From Nocardioides lacusdianchii (GTDB lineage: Bacteria; Actinomycetota; Actinomycetes; Propionibacteriales; Nocardioidaceae): DNA of 64,000 nt. The stretch is from positions 1 to 64,000 of the forward strand of contig NZ_JADHZD010000018.1 in NCBI RefSeq assembly GCF_020102855.1. The letters run 5' to 3'. Each line of letters opens with the position of its first letter. The stretch's first letter is position 1. This document shows, piece after piece, positions 33,395 through 42,233 of this stretch. A program made the position numbers and the translations under genes. Under the pieces are notes generated by a model. That model saw nothing but the letters and a program-made list of their open reading frames with translations. It was not told the origin of the DNA and ran no database searches.

Positions 33395-35185
33395 CTAGCG
33401 AGTCGGCTGGTGCACGGGGCGGACCAATCCCTGCTCGTCGAAGGGCACCAGCGACAGGCGGGACTGGTGCGCGGCGTCGTAGAGGGCGAGGTGGCGCGCA
33501 GCCCCGCCGAGCGGGCAGACCCACTCGCCGTCGACGTCGACGAGCCGCACGCCCGGTGACTCGAGCCACCGCAGGATCTTCTCCGACTCCTCGGCGGTCG
33601 CGGCCGGCACGGGACCGGGAGCCCCGCCGACGGTCTCCGCGCTGGCGGTGAGCTCGCGGACGTAGTGGTGGGCGTCGGCGCCCGGCGGGATCACGCCCGC
33701 CGCGGCCAGCCGCCCGTGGCGCACGACGTGGACCGCCCACCGCCCGCTGTCCTCCCGGCGGGCCGCGATGATCTCCGGGCATCGGGTCAGCGCCGAGAGC
33801 CGTTGGGTGCGGGCGGCGGCGCGGACGAAGGTCGCGAGGCGGTCGCGGTGCACGCCCGCCTCCTCGAACCGCTCGTGCTCGGCGAGCGCGCTCATCCGGG
33901 CGTTGATCGTCTCGACGACCTCCTGCGGACTGCGGAGCAGGGTGTCGCGCAGCTGGCGCACGACGGCGGCGTAGGTCGTCTCGTCGGTCGAGCCGTCACA
34001 GGGGGAGAGGCACCGGCCCATCTCGGCGAGCACGCACGCCGTCCCGGTCGGGACACGCGGCATCCGCCCGCTGCACTGGCGCACGGGGAACGTCTCGTGG
34101 AGGGCGGCGAGGCACTTCTCAGCCGTCTTCTTGGAGGAGAACGGACCGAGGTAGTCGGCGTCGTCGTCGAGCACGGTGCGCACCAGGGAGAGGCGCGGCC
34201 ACGCCTCGCGGGTCAGCTTGAGGAAGTGGACCTTCTCCGGGAAGCGCGATCGGCGGTTGTACTTCGGCTTGTGCTCGGCGATCAGTCGGAGCTCGCGGAC
34301 CTCGGCCTCGAGCGGGGTTGCGCACTCGATGCCCGTGACGGTGGTCGCCAGACCCACCATCTCGCCCATCCGGGTGCGTGTCTCCGAGGCCGTGAAGTAG
34401 GTGCGGACCCGGGTGCGCAGGTCGCGTGAGGTGCCGACGTAGAGGACCCGGGAGCGGTCGTCGCGGAAGAGGTAGACCCCCGGACCGTGCGGGAGCCCCT
34501 CGGCGAGGTGGCGCTTGCGTCGCTGGGCGGTGCTGACGCGGGAGGAGAAGGTCTGCAGCTCCTCGAGCGTGTGCACGCCGAGGCCGCCGAGGCGCTCCAT
34601 GAGGCCGTGGAGCACGTCGACCGTGGCCCGGGCGTCGGAGAGCGCGCGGTGGTTGGGCGTCGTCGAGGAGCCGAAGAGCGTGGCCAGCGAGGACAGCTTG
34701 CAGTTGGGCGCGTCGTCGCGGGTGATCACGCGACGGGCGAGCTTGGCGGTGTCGAGGACCTCGAGCTTCGGCCACGGCCGTCCCTGCTGACGGGCGAAGT
34801 GTTGGAGGAAGCCGACGTCGAAGGGGGCGTTGTGGGCCACCAGGACGCAGCCGGCGGCGAACTCCAGGAACGCCGGCAGGGCCGACTCGATCGAGGGCGC
34901 GTCGTGGACCATCGAGTTGCTGATCCCGGTCAGCACGGCGATGAAGGCGGGGATCTCTGCGTGGGGGTTGACGAGGGTCTGGAACTCGCCGAGCACCTCG
35001 CCGCCACGCACCTTGACCGCGCCGATCTCGGTGATCATCGAGCCGGCTGCGGCCGATCCGCCGGTCGTCTCCAGGTCGACCACGCAGAACGTCAGGTCGC
35101 GCAGGGGCCGCCCCAGCTCGTCGAAGCTGCGCTGCGCCTCCCAGCGGGACGTCTCCCGCGTCGGGCGGTGGGCGGTGGTGCTCAT
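33395..35185 (-). CDS. DEDD exonuclease fused to GIY-YIG/UvrC-like nuclease
   Basis: A 596-residue fusion. The N-terminal DnaQ-like DEDD exonuclease (about 30-200) shows FCVVDLETTGG, LVAHNAPFDVGFL and the HRALSDA motif; then a GIY-YIG domain (about 215-300; PGVYLFRDDRSRVLYVGTS with catalytic Arg/Tyr region) and UvrC-like cysteine-containing middle (CSGRMPRVPTGTACVLAEMGRCLSPC is split across 26 residues). It matches the mycobacterial Rv2191 type. It likely acts in DNA repair. ATG at 35185 replaces an upstream in-frame codon. Confidence 0.88.
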   Translation of the reverse strand: MSTTAHRPTRETSRWEAQRSFDELGRPLRDLTFCVVDLETTGGSAAAGSMITEIGAVKVRGGEVLGEFQTLVNPHAEIPAFIAVLTGISNSMVHDAPSIESALPAFLEFAAGCVLVAHNAPFDVGFLQHFARQQGRPWPKLEVLDTAKLARRVITRDDAPNCKLSSLATLFGSSTTPNHRALSDARATVDVLHGLMERLGGLGVHTLEELQTFSSRVSTAQRRKRHLAEGLPHGPGVYLFRDDRSRVLYVGTSRDLRTRVRTYFTASETRTRMGEMVGLATTVTGIECATPLEAEVRELRLIAEHKPKYNRRSRFPEKVHFLKLTREAWPRLSLVRTVLDDDADYLGPFSSKKTAEKCLAALHETFPVRQCSGRMPRVPTGTACVLAEMGRCLSPCDGSTDETTYAAVVRQLRDTLLRSPQEVVETINARMSALAEHERFEEAGVHRDRLATFVRAAARTQRLSALTRCPEIIAARREDSGRWAVHVVRHGRLAAAGVIPPGADAHHYVRELTASAETVGGAPGPVPAATAEESEKILRWLESPGVRLVDVDGEWVCPLGGAARHLALYDAAHQSRLSLVPFDEQGLVRPVHQPTR

Positions 35186-35299
35186 GGAGGACGACGCTAG
35201 ACGTGGGTTCCGACAATGGCGTGACGGCGCGCGCACTACGCTGACCGCGCCCCACGTTCACGCACGCCGACGCAGGACCCCACCCAGAGGAGCACCCCC

Positions 35300-35575
35300 G
35301 TGGCCGACCAGACCGCCGACCTCCGCGTACCCGCCGACGGCGAGCGGTGGCGCTGCGCCGGTTGCGGCAACCTCACCCGGTTCGACGTGACGCGCACCCG
35401 CCGCACGACCGAGTACTGGCACTTCGACCTCGCCGGTGAGCACCAGGTCGAGGAGGAGACCGTCCGCTCCGAGGACGTCGAGGCGGTCTCGTGCCGCTGG
35501 TGCGGCCGCTCCGACGCGATTGAGGTCGTCGACCGGGCCTCGGCCGACACGGCGGCCGACCCCGCCGCCGGATGA
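35300..35575 (+). CDS. Small zinc-ribbon protein
   Basis: A 91-residue protein with two CxxC pairs, CAGCGN at about residues 19-22 and CRWCGR at about 67-70, separated by a beta-rich region (TRFDVTRTRRTTEYWHFDLAG) and followed by a disordered Ala/Asp tail. This is the layout of a zinc ribbon. The start is GTG at 35300 (MADQTADLRV). It is 10 bp upstream of the NYN nuclease gene on the same strand, so the two may work together on RNA; that is inference. Confidence 0.72.
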   Translation: MADQTADLRVPADGERWRCAGCGNLTRFDVTRTRRTTEYWHFDLAGEHQVEEETVRSEDVEAVSCRWCGRSDAIEVVDRASADTAADPAAG

Positions 35576-35585
35576 CGGGTCGTCC

Positions 35586-36824
35586 GTGACCGACCCGGCG
35601 TCGCTGCCCGAGCGGGTGCGCCTGCGTGTGGTCGCGCTGGTGTCCGCCGTGCTGCCGTCGGTGGTGCCGGTGCCCCCTGCCCTGCGCAAGATCGCCGGCT
35701 TCGCGCCTGCGCGCCGTGCCCGGCTGGGCGGGAGCGCCATCTGGGCCGCGCTCGCCGACGACGGCTTCCGCCACCATGCTGCCGTCCAGGTGGCTGCACT
35801 GCCCGTCGCGGACGACGATGCCCTCGATGCCGCGGCCCGCGCCTGGCTGGGTCGCGAGGACGGCTGGGAGGCCGTCGTCGCGGACGCCTCCGCGGCGCTC
35901 TCCGACGACGAGGCACGCGACGACCAGGACCGCGCCGAGCTCGGTCGGCTCACCGCGCAGGTGGCTGCGCTCCAGGCCGAGCTCGGGACGCTCCGGGCCC
36001 AGCACCGCGAGGAGCTCGACCGCGCCCGGGCCGACCACAAGGTGCTCCGGCAGCGGCTGGGGGAGGCGCGCAGCGTGCTCCGTTCCGCGCAGGAGGAGCG
36101 CGATGCCGCGTACGCCGAGCGCGACGAGGCCGTGGCGGCCGCCACGACGGTGACCGCCGCAGCCGAGGCCGACGTACGCCGCCTGCGGTCCCAGCTCGAC
36201 GAGGCAGAGGCCGCGGTGGCGGCGGGCCGCCGTGACACGCGCACCGAGCGCGACGCCGCCAGCATCCGCGCCCGCCTGCTCCTCGACGCCGTCGTGGAGT
36301 CGGCCACCGGCCTGCGCCGTGAGCTCGGCCTCCCCGCGGTGGTCGGCGCGCCCGGCGACGCCGTGGAGGCGGGGCTGGCGGGCGTGGACTCCGCTCCGAC
36401 CTCGAGCGCCCCGGCCACGGCCGCCTCGCTCGAGCAGCTGCTCGGCCTGCCGCGCGCCCGGCTGCTCGTCGACGGCTACAACGTCACCAAGGCCGCCTGG
36501 CCCACGGCGAGCCTCGAGGCCCAGCGCAGCCGCCTGGTCGCGGCCCTGGGGCCCGTCGTCGCCCGGTCCGGGGCCGAGACGACGGTCGTCTTCGACGCCG
36601 CGGAGTCGAGCGCGCGCACCGTCATGCCGGCGCCGCGCGGCGTCCGAGTGGCCTTCAGCCCCGAGGGCGTCATCGCCGACGACGTGATCCGCCAGCTCGT
36701 CGCGGCGGAGCCGCGCGGGCGGGTGGTCGTCGTGGTGAGCGACGACCAGGCGGTGGCGCGCGACGTCGCGCGCGCCGGGGCCCGCGCCGTCCCGACGTCG
36801 TCGCTGCTGGGCGTGCTGGCGTGA
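35586..36824 (+). CDS. NYN-domain (PIN-like) RNA nuclease with long coiled coil
   Basis: A 412-residue protein: an N-terminal region with a hydrophobic start, a long Ala/Glu/Arg coiled coil (about 115-240; RLTAQVAALQAELGTLRAQH) and a C-terminal NYN/YacP-like nuclease domain (about 290-412) beginning LLVDGYNVTKAAWP, with acidic residues in VVFDAAESSA, GVIADDVIR and VVSDDQAVARDV, the expected metal ligands. NYN domains cut structured RNA. The GTG at 35586 follows the zinc-ribbon gene; the stop overlaps the next gene (GTGA). Confidence 0.83.
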   Translation: MTDPASLPERVRLRVVALVSAVLPSVVPVPPALRKIAGFAPARRARLGGSAIWAALADDGFRHHAAVQVAALPVADDDALDAAARAWLGREDGWEAVVADASAALSDDEARDDQDRAELGRLTAQVAALQAELGTLRAQHREELDRARADHKVLRQRLGEARSVLRSAQEERDAAYAERDEAVAAATTVTAAAEADVRRLRSQLDEAEAAVAAGRRDTRTERDAASIRARLLLDAVVESATGLRRELGLPAVVGAPGDAVEAGLAGVDSAPTSSAPATAASLEQLLGLPRARLLVDGYNVTKAAWPTASLEAQRSRLVAALGPVVARSGAETTVVFDAAESSARTVMPAPRGVRVAFSPEGVIADDVIRQLVAAEPRGRVVVVVSDDQAVARDVARAGARAVPTSSLLGVLA

Positions 36825-38206
36825 CGCTTGGAGCGGGCGCCGTGGGGGCGGGGCTGGTCGCGTGGCGCTGGTCGCTCGTCGCCACGGTCGCCTCGGTGGG
36901 ACTGGTCGCCCTCTTCGTGCGCGTAGGGGGCGACTGGGACTGGCTCGTCGCGATGGGCGACCACGTTCGCTCCACTGGGACCGTGCCCGACGAGGTCCCC
37001 TTCGCCGTCGCCGAGACGAGCGGATGGCACAACGTACCGGTGCTGGCCGAGGTCACCGCCTCGGTGCTGCACGATGTCGGTCCGCGGGTTCCGGTACTGG
37101 CCCACCTGGTCGCCGTGACGGTGGCGGTGCTGGTCCTGGCCGTCGCTGCCCGCGCGCGCGGGGGCAGCGACGCGTACGCGGCCTGTGCCCTGGCACTGCT
37201 CTGCCTCGGCGGCCTGGCCACCTTCGGGGTGCTCCGGGCGCAGACGCTGTCGTTCGTGCCCTTCGCGCTGATGGTCGCGCTTGTGTGCAGCCAGGCCCGG
37301 CATCCCGACCGTCGGATCTGGTGGGCGGTGCCACTCGTCGTGCTCTGGGGCAACCTCCACGGCGCCGCGCTCCTCGGCGTGTGCGTCCTCGGCGCCTACC
37401 TCCTCGTCCAGCGCACGCGCACGCACCTCTGGGAGAGCGTCGGCGTCGGCGTGGCGAGCCTGCTCGCCCTCTGCCTCACCCCGCAGCTGTGGATGACCCC
37501 GTTCTACTACGCGGAGGTCTTCGACAACGTCTCGGCCCAGCGTGGCGAAGGCCTGTGGGCCCGGCCCAGTCTCGCGATGCCCTTCGATGTGGTCATGGTG
37601 CTGGCGGCCGCGATCCTGCTGGCCATCCTGCTCCGCTCCCGGCGCACGGCGTGGGAGTACGTCGCCGTGCTGGGGTTGTGCGTGACCACGGCGAGCGCGG
37701 CCCGCCACGGGGTGTGGTTGCTCCTCCTCCTGGTGGTCCTCGCTGCGAGACCGGCTGAGGGCGATGGCGTCGGGTCCGCGCAGGAGCGCCGACGGTCGCT
37801 CTCCGGCGCGCCTGCCGCAGTCGTCGCCGCGATCACGCTCGCGGTGGCTCTTCCGGTCGCGCTCAACCGTGGCGAGGACGTCCTGGGACAGCCGTCGGCG
37901 GTGGTGCGACAGGTCGTGGCCAAGGTGGGGAACGGCGTGACGCTGGCCCCGGCCCCCCTGTCGGAAGCGCTGTCGGTGGAGGGCGTGCGTCTGTGGGCGT
38001 CGAATCCGCTGGACGCCTTCACCCACCGCGACCAAGCGGCCTATCTCGACTTCCTCGACGGGCGCTCGGGGGGCCTGCTGGCCGTGGCCGCCGCGGACGT
38101 CGTGCTGGCACGCGACGGCTCGGCGCAGGCGGCGCTGGTCGAGGACGACGAGGACTTCGAGGCCCGCCCGTGCGGGGAGGACTGGATCTGTTTCGTGCGG
38201 CGCTGA
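36821..38206 (+). CDS. Polytopic membrane protein, unknown function
   Basis: A 461-residue protein with about nine to ten membrane helices, a first extracytoplasmic loop containing RVGGDWDWLVAMGDHVRSTG and WHNVPVLAEV (reminiscent of GT-C glycosyltransferases), and a soluble C-terminal domain (about 375-461) that ends with Cys-containing ARPCGEDWICFVRR. No family can be named. Its GTG overlaps the stop of the NYN gene, so it is co-translated with a nuclease, an unexplained combination. Confidence 0.68.
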   Translation: MTLGAGAVGAGLVAWRWSLVATVASVGLVALFVRVGGDWDWLVAMGDHVRSTGTVPDEVPFAVAETSGWHNVPVLAEVTASVLHDVGPRVPVLAHLVAVTVAVLVLAVAARARGGSDAYAACALALLCLGGLATFGVLRAQTLSFVPFALMVALVCSQARHPDRRIWWAVPLVVLWGNLHGAALLGVCVLGAYLLVQRTRTHLWESVGVGVASLLALCLTPQLWMTPFYYAEVFDNVSAQRGEGLWARPSLAMPFDVVMVLAAAILLAILLRSRRTAWEYVAVLGLCVTTASAARHGVWLLLLLVVLAARPAEGDGVGSAQERRRSLSGAPAAVVAAITLAVALPVALNRGEDVLGQPSAVVRQVVAKVGNGVTLAPAPLSEALSVEGVRLWASNPLDAFTHRDQAAYLDFLDGRSGGLLAVAAADVVLARDGSAQAALVEDDEDFEARPCGEDWICFVRR

Positions 38207-38287
38207 GCGTCGTCCTACAGCGAGGCGACACGCGGTGGTCGACACGCCGGGGAGCCGTTGTCGGTGGCTCCTGTCACCGTTCGGCAC

Positions 38288-38494
38288 ATGACGACACGGA
38301 TCGATTGCGACACCTGCGTGGTGCGCGGACTGCACTGCCACGACTGCGTGGTGACGGTGCTGCTGGGGCCGCCACCGGAGCTGACCATCGACGACGACGA
38401 AAGGGCGGCGCTCGACGCGCTGGCCACGGGTGGCCTGGTGCCGCCCCTGCGGCTGGTGGAACCCGTCCCGGGCCCGGTCGTGGAGTCGGCCTGA
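38288..38494 (+). CDS. Cys-rich microprotein upstream of the c-di-AMP riboswitch
   Basis: A 68-residue protein with two closely spaced cysteine pairs, CDTC and CHDC (DCDTCVVRGLHCHDCVVTVLL), then an acidic segment (TIDDDERAALDALA) and a Pro-rich tail. The four cysteines could bind zinc or an Fe-S cluster. The ATG at 38288 places the motif at the N terminus; an in-frame GTG upstream is also possible. Similar small proteins occur before NlpC/P60 genes in actinobacteria by memory. Function unknown. Confidence 0.65.
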   Translation: MTTRIDCDTCVVRGLHCHDCVVTVLLGPPPELTIDDDERAALDALATGGLVPPLRLVEPVPGPVVESA

Positions 38495-38599
38495 GACACA
38501 TTCCGAGAAGTTGTCCCGAAGATTGGCGGGGCCTGCACCTCCGGTCTAGGGTGTGGGCTGACGTCCGTGGCAGTGGGTCACCAGGCCCGCGCGGGCGTC

Positions 38600-38767
38600 G
38601 CGCCGAATTGTCGACCACGCCCCCGCACCACCCGTGGTCGACGAGCCGGGGAACCAACCTTCCCCCTGGGGTGAATCCCCTGCGAGGCGCACTGCGCGAG
38701 CGGTGCGTGGAGCAGGGGTAGGACACGTCGTGCCGAACCCGTCAGCTCACCCGGTAGGCGTACGACA
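38600..38767 (+). promoter_or_regulatory. c-di-AMP riboswitch (ydaO/yuaA leader)
   Basis: The leader of the NlpC/P60 gene carries the ydaO/yuaA core: GGGGAACCAACCTTCCCC-like start (CCGGGGAACCA at about 38647), CCTGGGGTGAATCCC, a variable hairpin (GCGAGGCGCACTGCGC), the GGGGTAGGACAC segment and the conserved 3' block GCCGAACCCGTCAGCTCACC followed by GGTAGGCG. A GC stem CGACCACG/CGTGGTCG precedes the core. In actinobacteria this element senses c-di-AMP ahead of wall hydrolases. Boundaries are approximate to about 15 nt. Confidence 0.9.
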
Positions 38768-38789
38768 CCCTGAGGGAGTACCCCCGCTC

Positions 38790-39779
38790 GTGGCTCACAC
38801 CCGCAAGCGAGCTGGCGCGACCATTCTCGGCCTGACCGCGATCGCCGCCATCTCATTCGTGCCCGCCACCCCTGCGCAGGCCGAACCCGACATCAAGGAC
38901 GTCAAGGTCCGCGTCGACCGTCTCTACCACGAGGCCGAGGCCGCCCAGGAGCGCCTGCACGACGCGACCCTCGACCTCGCCGACCTGCGCCGCGACCTCT
39001 CCGGCCTTCGGGCCGACCAGGAGCGCCAGGACGAGCGGCTCGAGGCCGTCCGCGACCAGGTGTCCGACGCCGTGGTGCGCCAGCTCGAGGGTGAGGGGAT
39101 CTCGACGGTCGGACAGATCGTCGTCTCCGAGGACCCCGGCTCCTTCCTCGACACGCTCTCCACCATGTCGTCCTTCAACGACCTCCAGTCCTCGCTGCTC
39201 TCCGACTACGACACCGAGCTCGAGGCCCTCGCCATCCGGCAGGAGGCCACCGACGCCCGTGCGGACGAGATCGCAGAGCTCACCGAGCAGCTGAGCACCG
39301 AGAAGGAGACGGTCGACGACAAGCTGGCCGAGGCCAAGGAGCTCCTCGCCGACCTCGAGGCCGAGGAGCGCGAGCGCGTGCTCTCCTCCCGCGGCAGCAC
39401 CGCCCGGGTGCCCGCCTCCGTCCCGGCCTCGGGCCGTGCGGCCGCGGCCGTCCAGTACGCGATGGCCCAGGTGGGCGACGCCTACGTCTACGGCGCCATG
39501 GGCGAGAACGCCTTCGACTGCAGCGGCCTCACCATGCGGGCGTGGGCCCAGGCCGGTGTCTCGCTGCCGCACTCCTCCAGTGCCCAGTTCGGCTCCGGTC
39601 CCCGCATCGCTGCGAGCGACCTGCAGCCCGGCGACCTCGTGTTCTACTACACCCCGATCAGCCACGTCGGCATGTACATCGGCAACGGCATGATCGTCGA
39701 CGCGGCCAACCCCGGCACGGGCGTCCGTGTGGCGGGCCTCTACTCGATGCCCTTCGTCGGCGCGGTCCGTCCTGGCTGA
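38790..39779 (+). CDS. NlpC/P60 peptidoglycan hydrolase (RipA-like)
   Basis: A 329-residue secreted protein: a signal peptide (VAHTRKRAGATILGLTAIAA, cleavage after AQA), a long coiled coil (about 35-205; AEAAQERLHDATLDLADLRR) and a C-terminal NlpC/P60 domain with catalytic Cys in ENAFDCSGLTMRAW, His in ISHVGMYIGNG and the third polar position near IVDAANPG. It cleaves peptide stems of peptidoglycan, with the coiled coil likely controlling it. GTG at 38790, with Shine-Dalgarno GAGGGAG. Expression is set by the c-di-AMP riboswitch. Confidence 0.9.
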   Translation: MAHTRKRAGATILGLTAIAAISFVPATPAQAEPDIKDVKVRVDRLYHEAEAAQERLHDATLDLADLRRDLSGLRADQERQDERLEAVRDQVSDAVVRQLEGEGISTVGQIVVSEDPGSFLDTLSTMSSFNDLQSSLLSDYDTELEALAIRQEATDARADEIAELTEQLSTEKETVDDKLAEAKELLADLEAEERERVLSSRGSTARVPASVPASGRAAAAVQYAMAQVGDAYVYGAMGENAFDCSGLTMRAWAQAGVSLPHSSSAQFGSGPRIAASDLQPGDLVFYYTPISHVGMYIGNGMIVDAANPGTGVRVAGLYSMPFVGAVRPG

Positions 39780-41016
39780 CGCGCAGCGCTCGAAGGCCGG
39801 TCGCCCCCTCTGGTGGGCGGCCGGCCTTTCGTTGTTCGTGGTGGCCGCCGTCGTGGTCGCCCTGGTGCAGGGCGGGCGCCACGACGTCGATCCCGCACCC
39901 GTCGACGTGCCGCGGGCCAGCCCGCGGGACGCGGCTGAGGTCTTGGCGAGCCTGGTGAGCGGGGTCGAGTCGCGGGACTCCGGCGCCCTGGCCGGGCTCG
40001 CCCCGGGCGGGGACGCCGGCGTCGGCGACAGGTTGGCGGGGATAGCCGACACCGCGAGCGCCCTCGACCTCCGCGCCGTGACGGCGCGCTACGTCGACCA
40101 GGTCGGGACCGTCGCGAGCGACGGGACGTGGTCCGGGACGGTGGAGCTCACCTGGCAGGTCGCGCGACTCGATCGTGCGCCCGCCCGGGCCGAGGTGGTC
40201 GTCACCTTCACCCCGGACGACGAGGGTCTGGCGATCGCCGGCTTCGGCGCCGGCGGCGCCGCCCGCGTGCCGCTGTGGCTGCGCGGCCGCCTGGCTGTGG
40301 CGACGGCGCCAGGGGTGCTGGTCATGGTGGACGGCACCACGTCTGAGGCGGAGTCGGTGGTGAAGCGGGTGCAGCGCGCCATCGACGTCGTACGCCGCGT
40401 GCTGCCCGATGGCATTGGCCGAGTGGTAGTCGAGGTCCCTGCTAGTGCGGGCGACCTCGACGAGACGCTCGGAGTGAGCCCGGGGACGTACGCCGGCATC
40501 GCGGCGGTCACGGCGCCGGTCGGGAACGCAGCCGACGAGGACGGGCCGGTGCACGTGTTCGTGAACCCGGATGTGACGGCGGGTCTGCGCCGCGCGGGAG
40601 CGCAGGTCGTGATGAGCCACGAGCTGGTCCACGTCGCCACGGATGCGGTCCGCAGGCCGGTCGAGCCCTGGCTGTTGGAGGGCTTCGCCGACTACGTTGC
40701 GCTGCGTGACTCTCGGCTGCCTGACGACGTCACACTGGGGCGGGCAATCGAGGCGGCCCGGCGCGACGGCGTACCTAGATCCTTTCCCGCGGCGGGGGAC
40801 TTCGACACCCGCGCCCGAGACCTGCAGGCGCGGTATGAAGAAAGCTGGTTGGCCTGCCGCATCCTCGCTGAGCGGGTGGGGGAGCGGGGGCTGGTGCGGG
40901 TCTACCGTGAGGTGGGCGCCGGACGTCCAGTTTCCTCCGCGCTGCGAAGGGACGGGCTGCCCGAGGCCATACTCGTGCGCGCATGGCGGGAGAGGCTGGC
41001 GCAGCTAGCTGGATAG
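39727..41016 (+). CDS. Membrane-anchored HExxH protein (gluzincin-like)
   Basis: A 429-residue protein with a short basic N terminus, one membrane helix (about 30-50; LWWAAGLSLFVVAAVVVALV) and an extracytoplasmic domain ending in a helical peptidase core with the zinc motif HELVHVATD, then EPWLLEGFADYVAL, the glutamate helix typical of gluzincins. It resembles peptidase MA-like proteins. The only in-frame standard start is GTG 39727, overlapping the NlpC/P60 gene by 53 bp; CTG at 39772 would fit membrane-anchor geometry better. Confidence 0.7.
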   Translation: MWRASTRCPSSARSVLADAQRSKAGRPLWWAAGLSLFVVAAVVVALVQGGRHDVDPAPVDVPRASPRDAAEVLASLVSGVESRDSGALAGLAPGGDAGVGDRLAGIADTASALDLRAVTARYVDQVGTVASDGTWSGTVELTWQVARLDRAPARAEVVVTFTPDDEGLAIAGFGAGGAARVPLWLRGRLAVATAPGVLVMVDGTTSEAESVVKRVQRAIDVVRRVLPDGIGRVVVEVPASAGDLDETLGVSPGTYAGIAAVTAPVGNAADEDGPVHVFVNPDVTAGLRRAGAQVVMSHELVHVATDAVRRPVEPWLLEGFADYVALRDSRLPDDVTLGRAIEAARRDGVPRSFPAAGDFDTRARDLQARYEESWLACRILAERVGERGLVRVYREVGAGRPVSSALRRDGLPEAILVRAWRERLAQLAG

Positions 41017-41041
41017 CGCGAGATCTCGTCGTGGGCCCGGG

Positions 41042-41047
41042 TTTAGC
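41042..41047. repeat. Target-site duplication, left (TTTAGC)
   Basis: TTTAGC immediately outside the left inverted repeat of the IS481-type element; the identical hexamer follows the right end at 43541-43546. This defines the insertion boundaries. Confidence 0.85.
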
Positions 41048-42000
41048 TGTGATGCCCAGGCACGTTGGTCGAGAACGTGTGACGACACGATCTGATGTCG
41101 TAGATGGGTGAAGGCCTCCCGATGTGGAGTGGAGCTGTCTAAGGAACCGCTTCACACCAAGGAGGCCTTCATGTCCCACGCTACCCATGCAAACGCTGCT
41201 CTGACCCCGCGCGCCCGGCTCAAGCTGGCGCGTCTGATCGTGGATCACGGCTGGAAACCGGCTCGAGCCGCGGAGCGCTACGACGTGTCGTGGCGGACCG
41301 CGAAGAAGTGGGCTGACCGCTACCAGGCCAAGGGGCCAGCGGGGATGGTGGACCGGTCCTCGGCGCCGCGCCAGCAACCGAACCGGACTCCCGAGCCGGT
41401 GGTGCGGAAGATCGTCCACCTGCGGTGGAAGCAGCGGCTGGGTCCGGTCGAGATCGGCGACCGGCTCGGCATGCCGTCCTCGACGGTGCACGCGGTGCTC
41501 GTCCGCTGCCGGCTCAACCGGCTCACGCACATCGACCGTGCCACCGGTGAGCCCATCCGTCGCTACGAGCACGACAAGCCCGGGGACCTGCTCCACGTCG
41601 ATGTGAAGAAGCTCGGCAGAGTCCCCGACGGCGGCGGGTGGCGCTACGTCGGGCGCCGGCAAGGCCTGAAGAACAGAGCGACGACGGTCGAACGCACCGG
41701 CAACCCGCGCAACAAATGGCACAACCCGCTGGTCGGCACCTGTTTCCTGCACACCGTCATCGACGACCACTCCCGGGTCGCCTACGTCGAGGCTCGCGAC
41801 GACGAGACCAAAGAGACCGCGACTGAGGTGCTGCGCAACGCGGTCGCCTGGTTCGTCGAGCGCGGCGTGACCGTGCAGCGGGTCTTGTCCGACAACGGCA
41901 GCTGCTACAAGTCCCACCTAAGGCGCGACACCTGCGCAGAGTTGGGCATCACGCCGAAGAAGCCCCGGCCCTACCGACCGCAGACCAACGGCAAAGCATC

Positions 42001-42233
42001 TGTGAACATCTTCAGTGGCGCTGCACTGGCCCGGTCTGACCCCGGCCAAGGTATGACCACGGTGTCCTGCGTTCGATTTGTCGGCCGGTGCTGGTGCAGC
42101 GCCGCGGAGCGCACCGGCCAGACGGAAATGACCTGATAGGAGCTTGGACAAGAAGCCCCGTCACAGACCTGTCGCCCGTCCGGCCGGTTCGCCCCATCCG
42201 TCAGAACAGCCCTAACGGAGGAGCGAAACCAGC
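42001..42233 (+). ncRNA. Candidate IS110 bridge RNA region
   Basis: The IS110 5' non-coding region is the known place of bridge RNAs. Here a 9-bp stem, GGCCGGTGC (42083-42091) with GCACCGGCC (42111-42119), is bracketed by further pairing (ATTT/AAAT) and internal loops. ATAGGAGC at 42136-42143 is identical to the element's right end (43352-43359), as expected for a donor-recognising guide. GAGCGC at 42107-42112 recurs in the right target flank (43363-43368). Exact RNA ends cannot be set from sequence alone. Confidence 0.45.
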
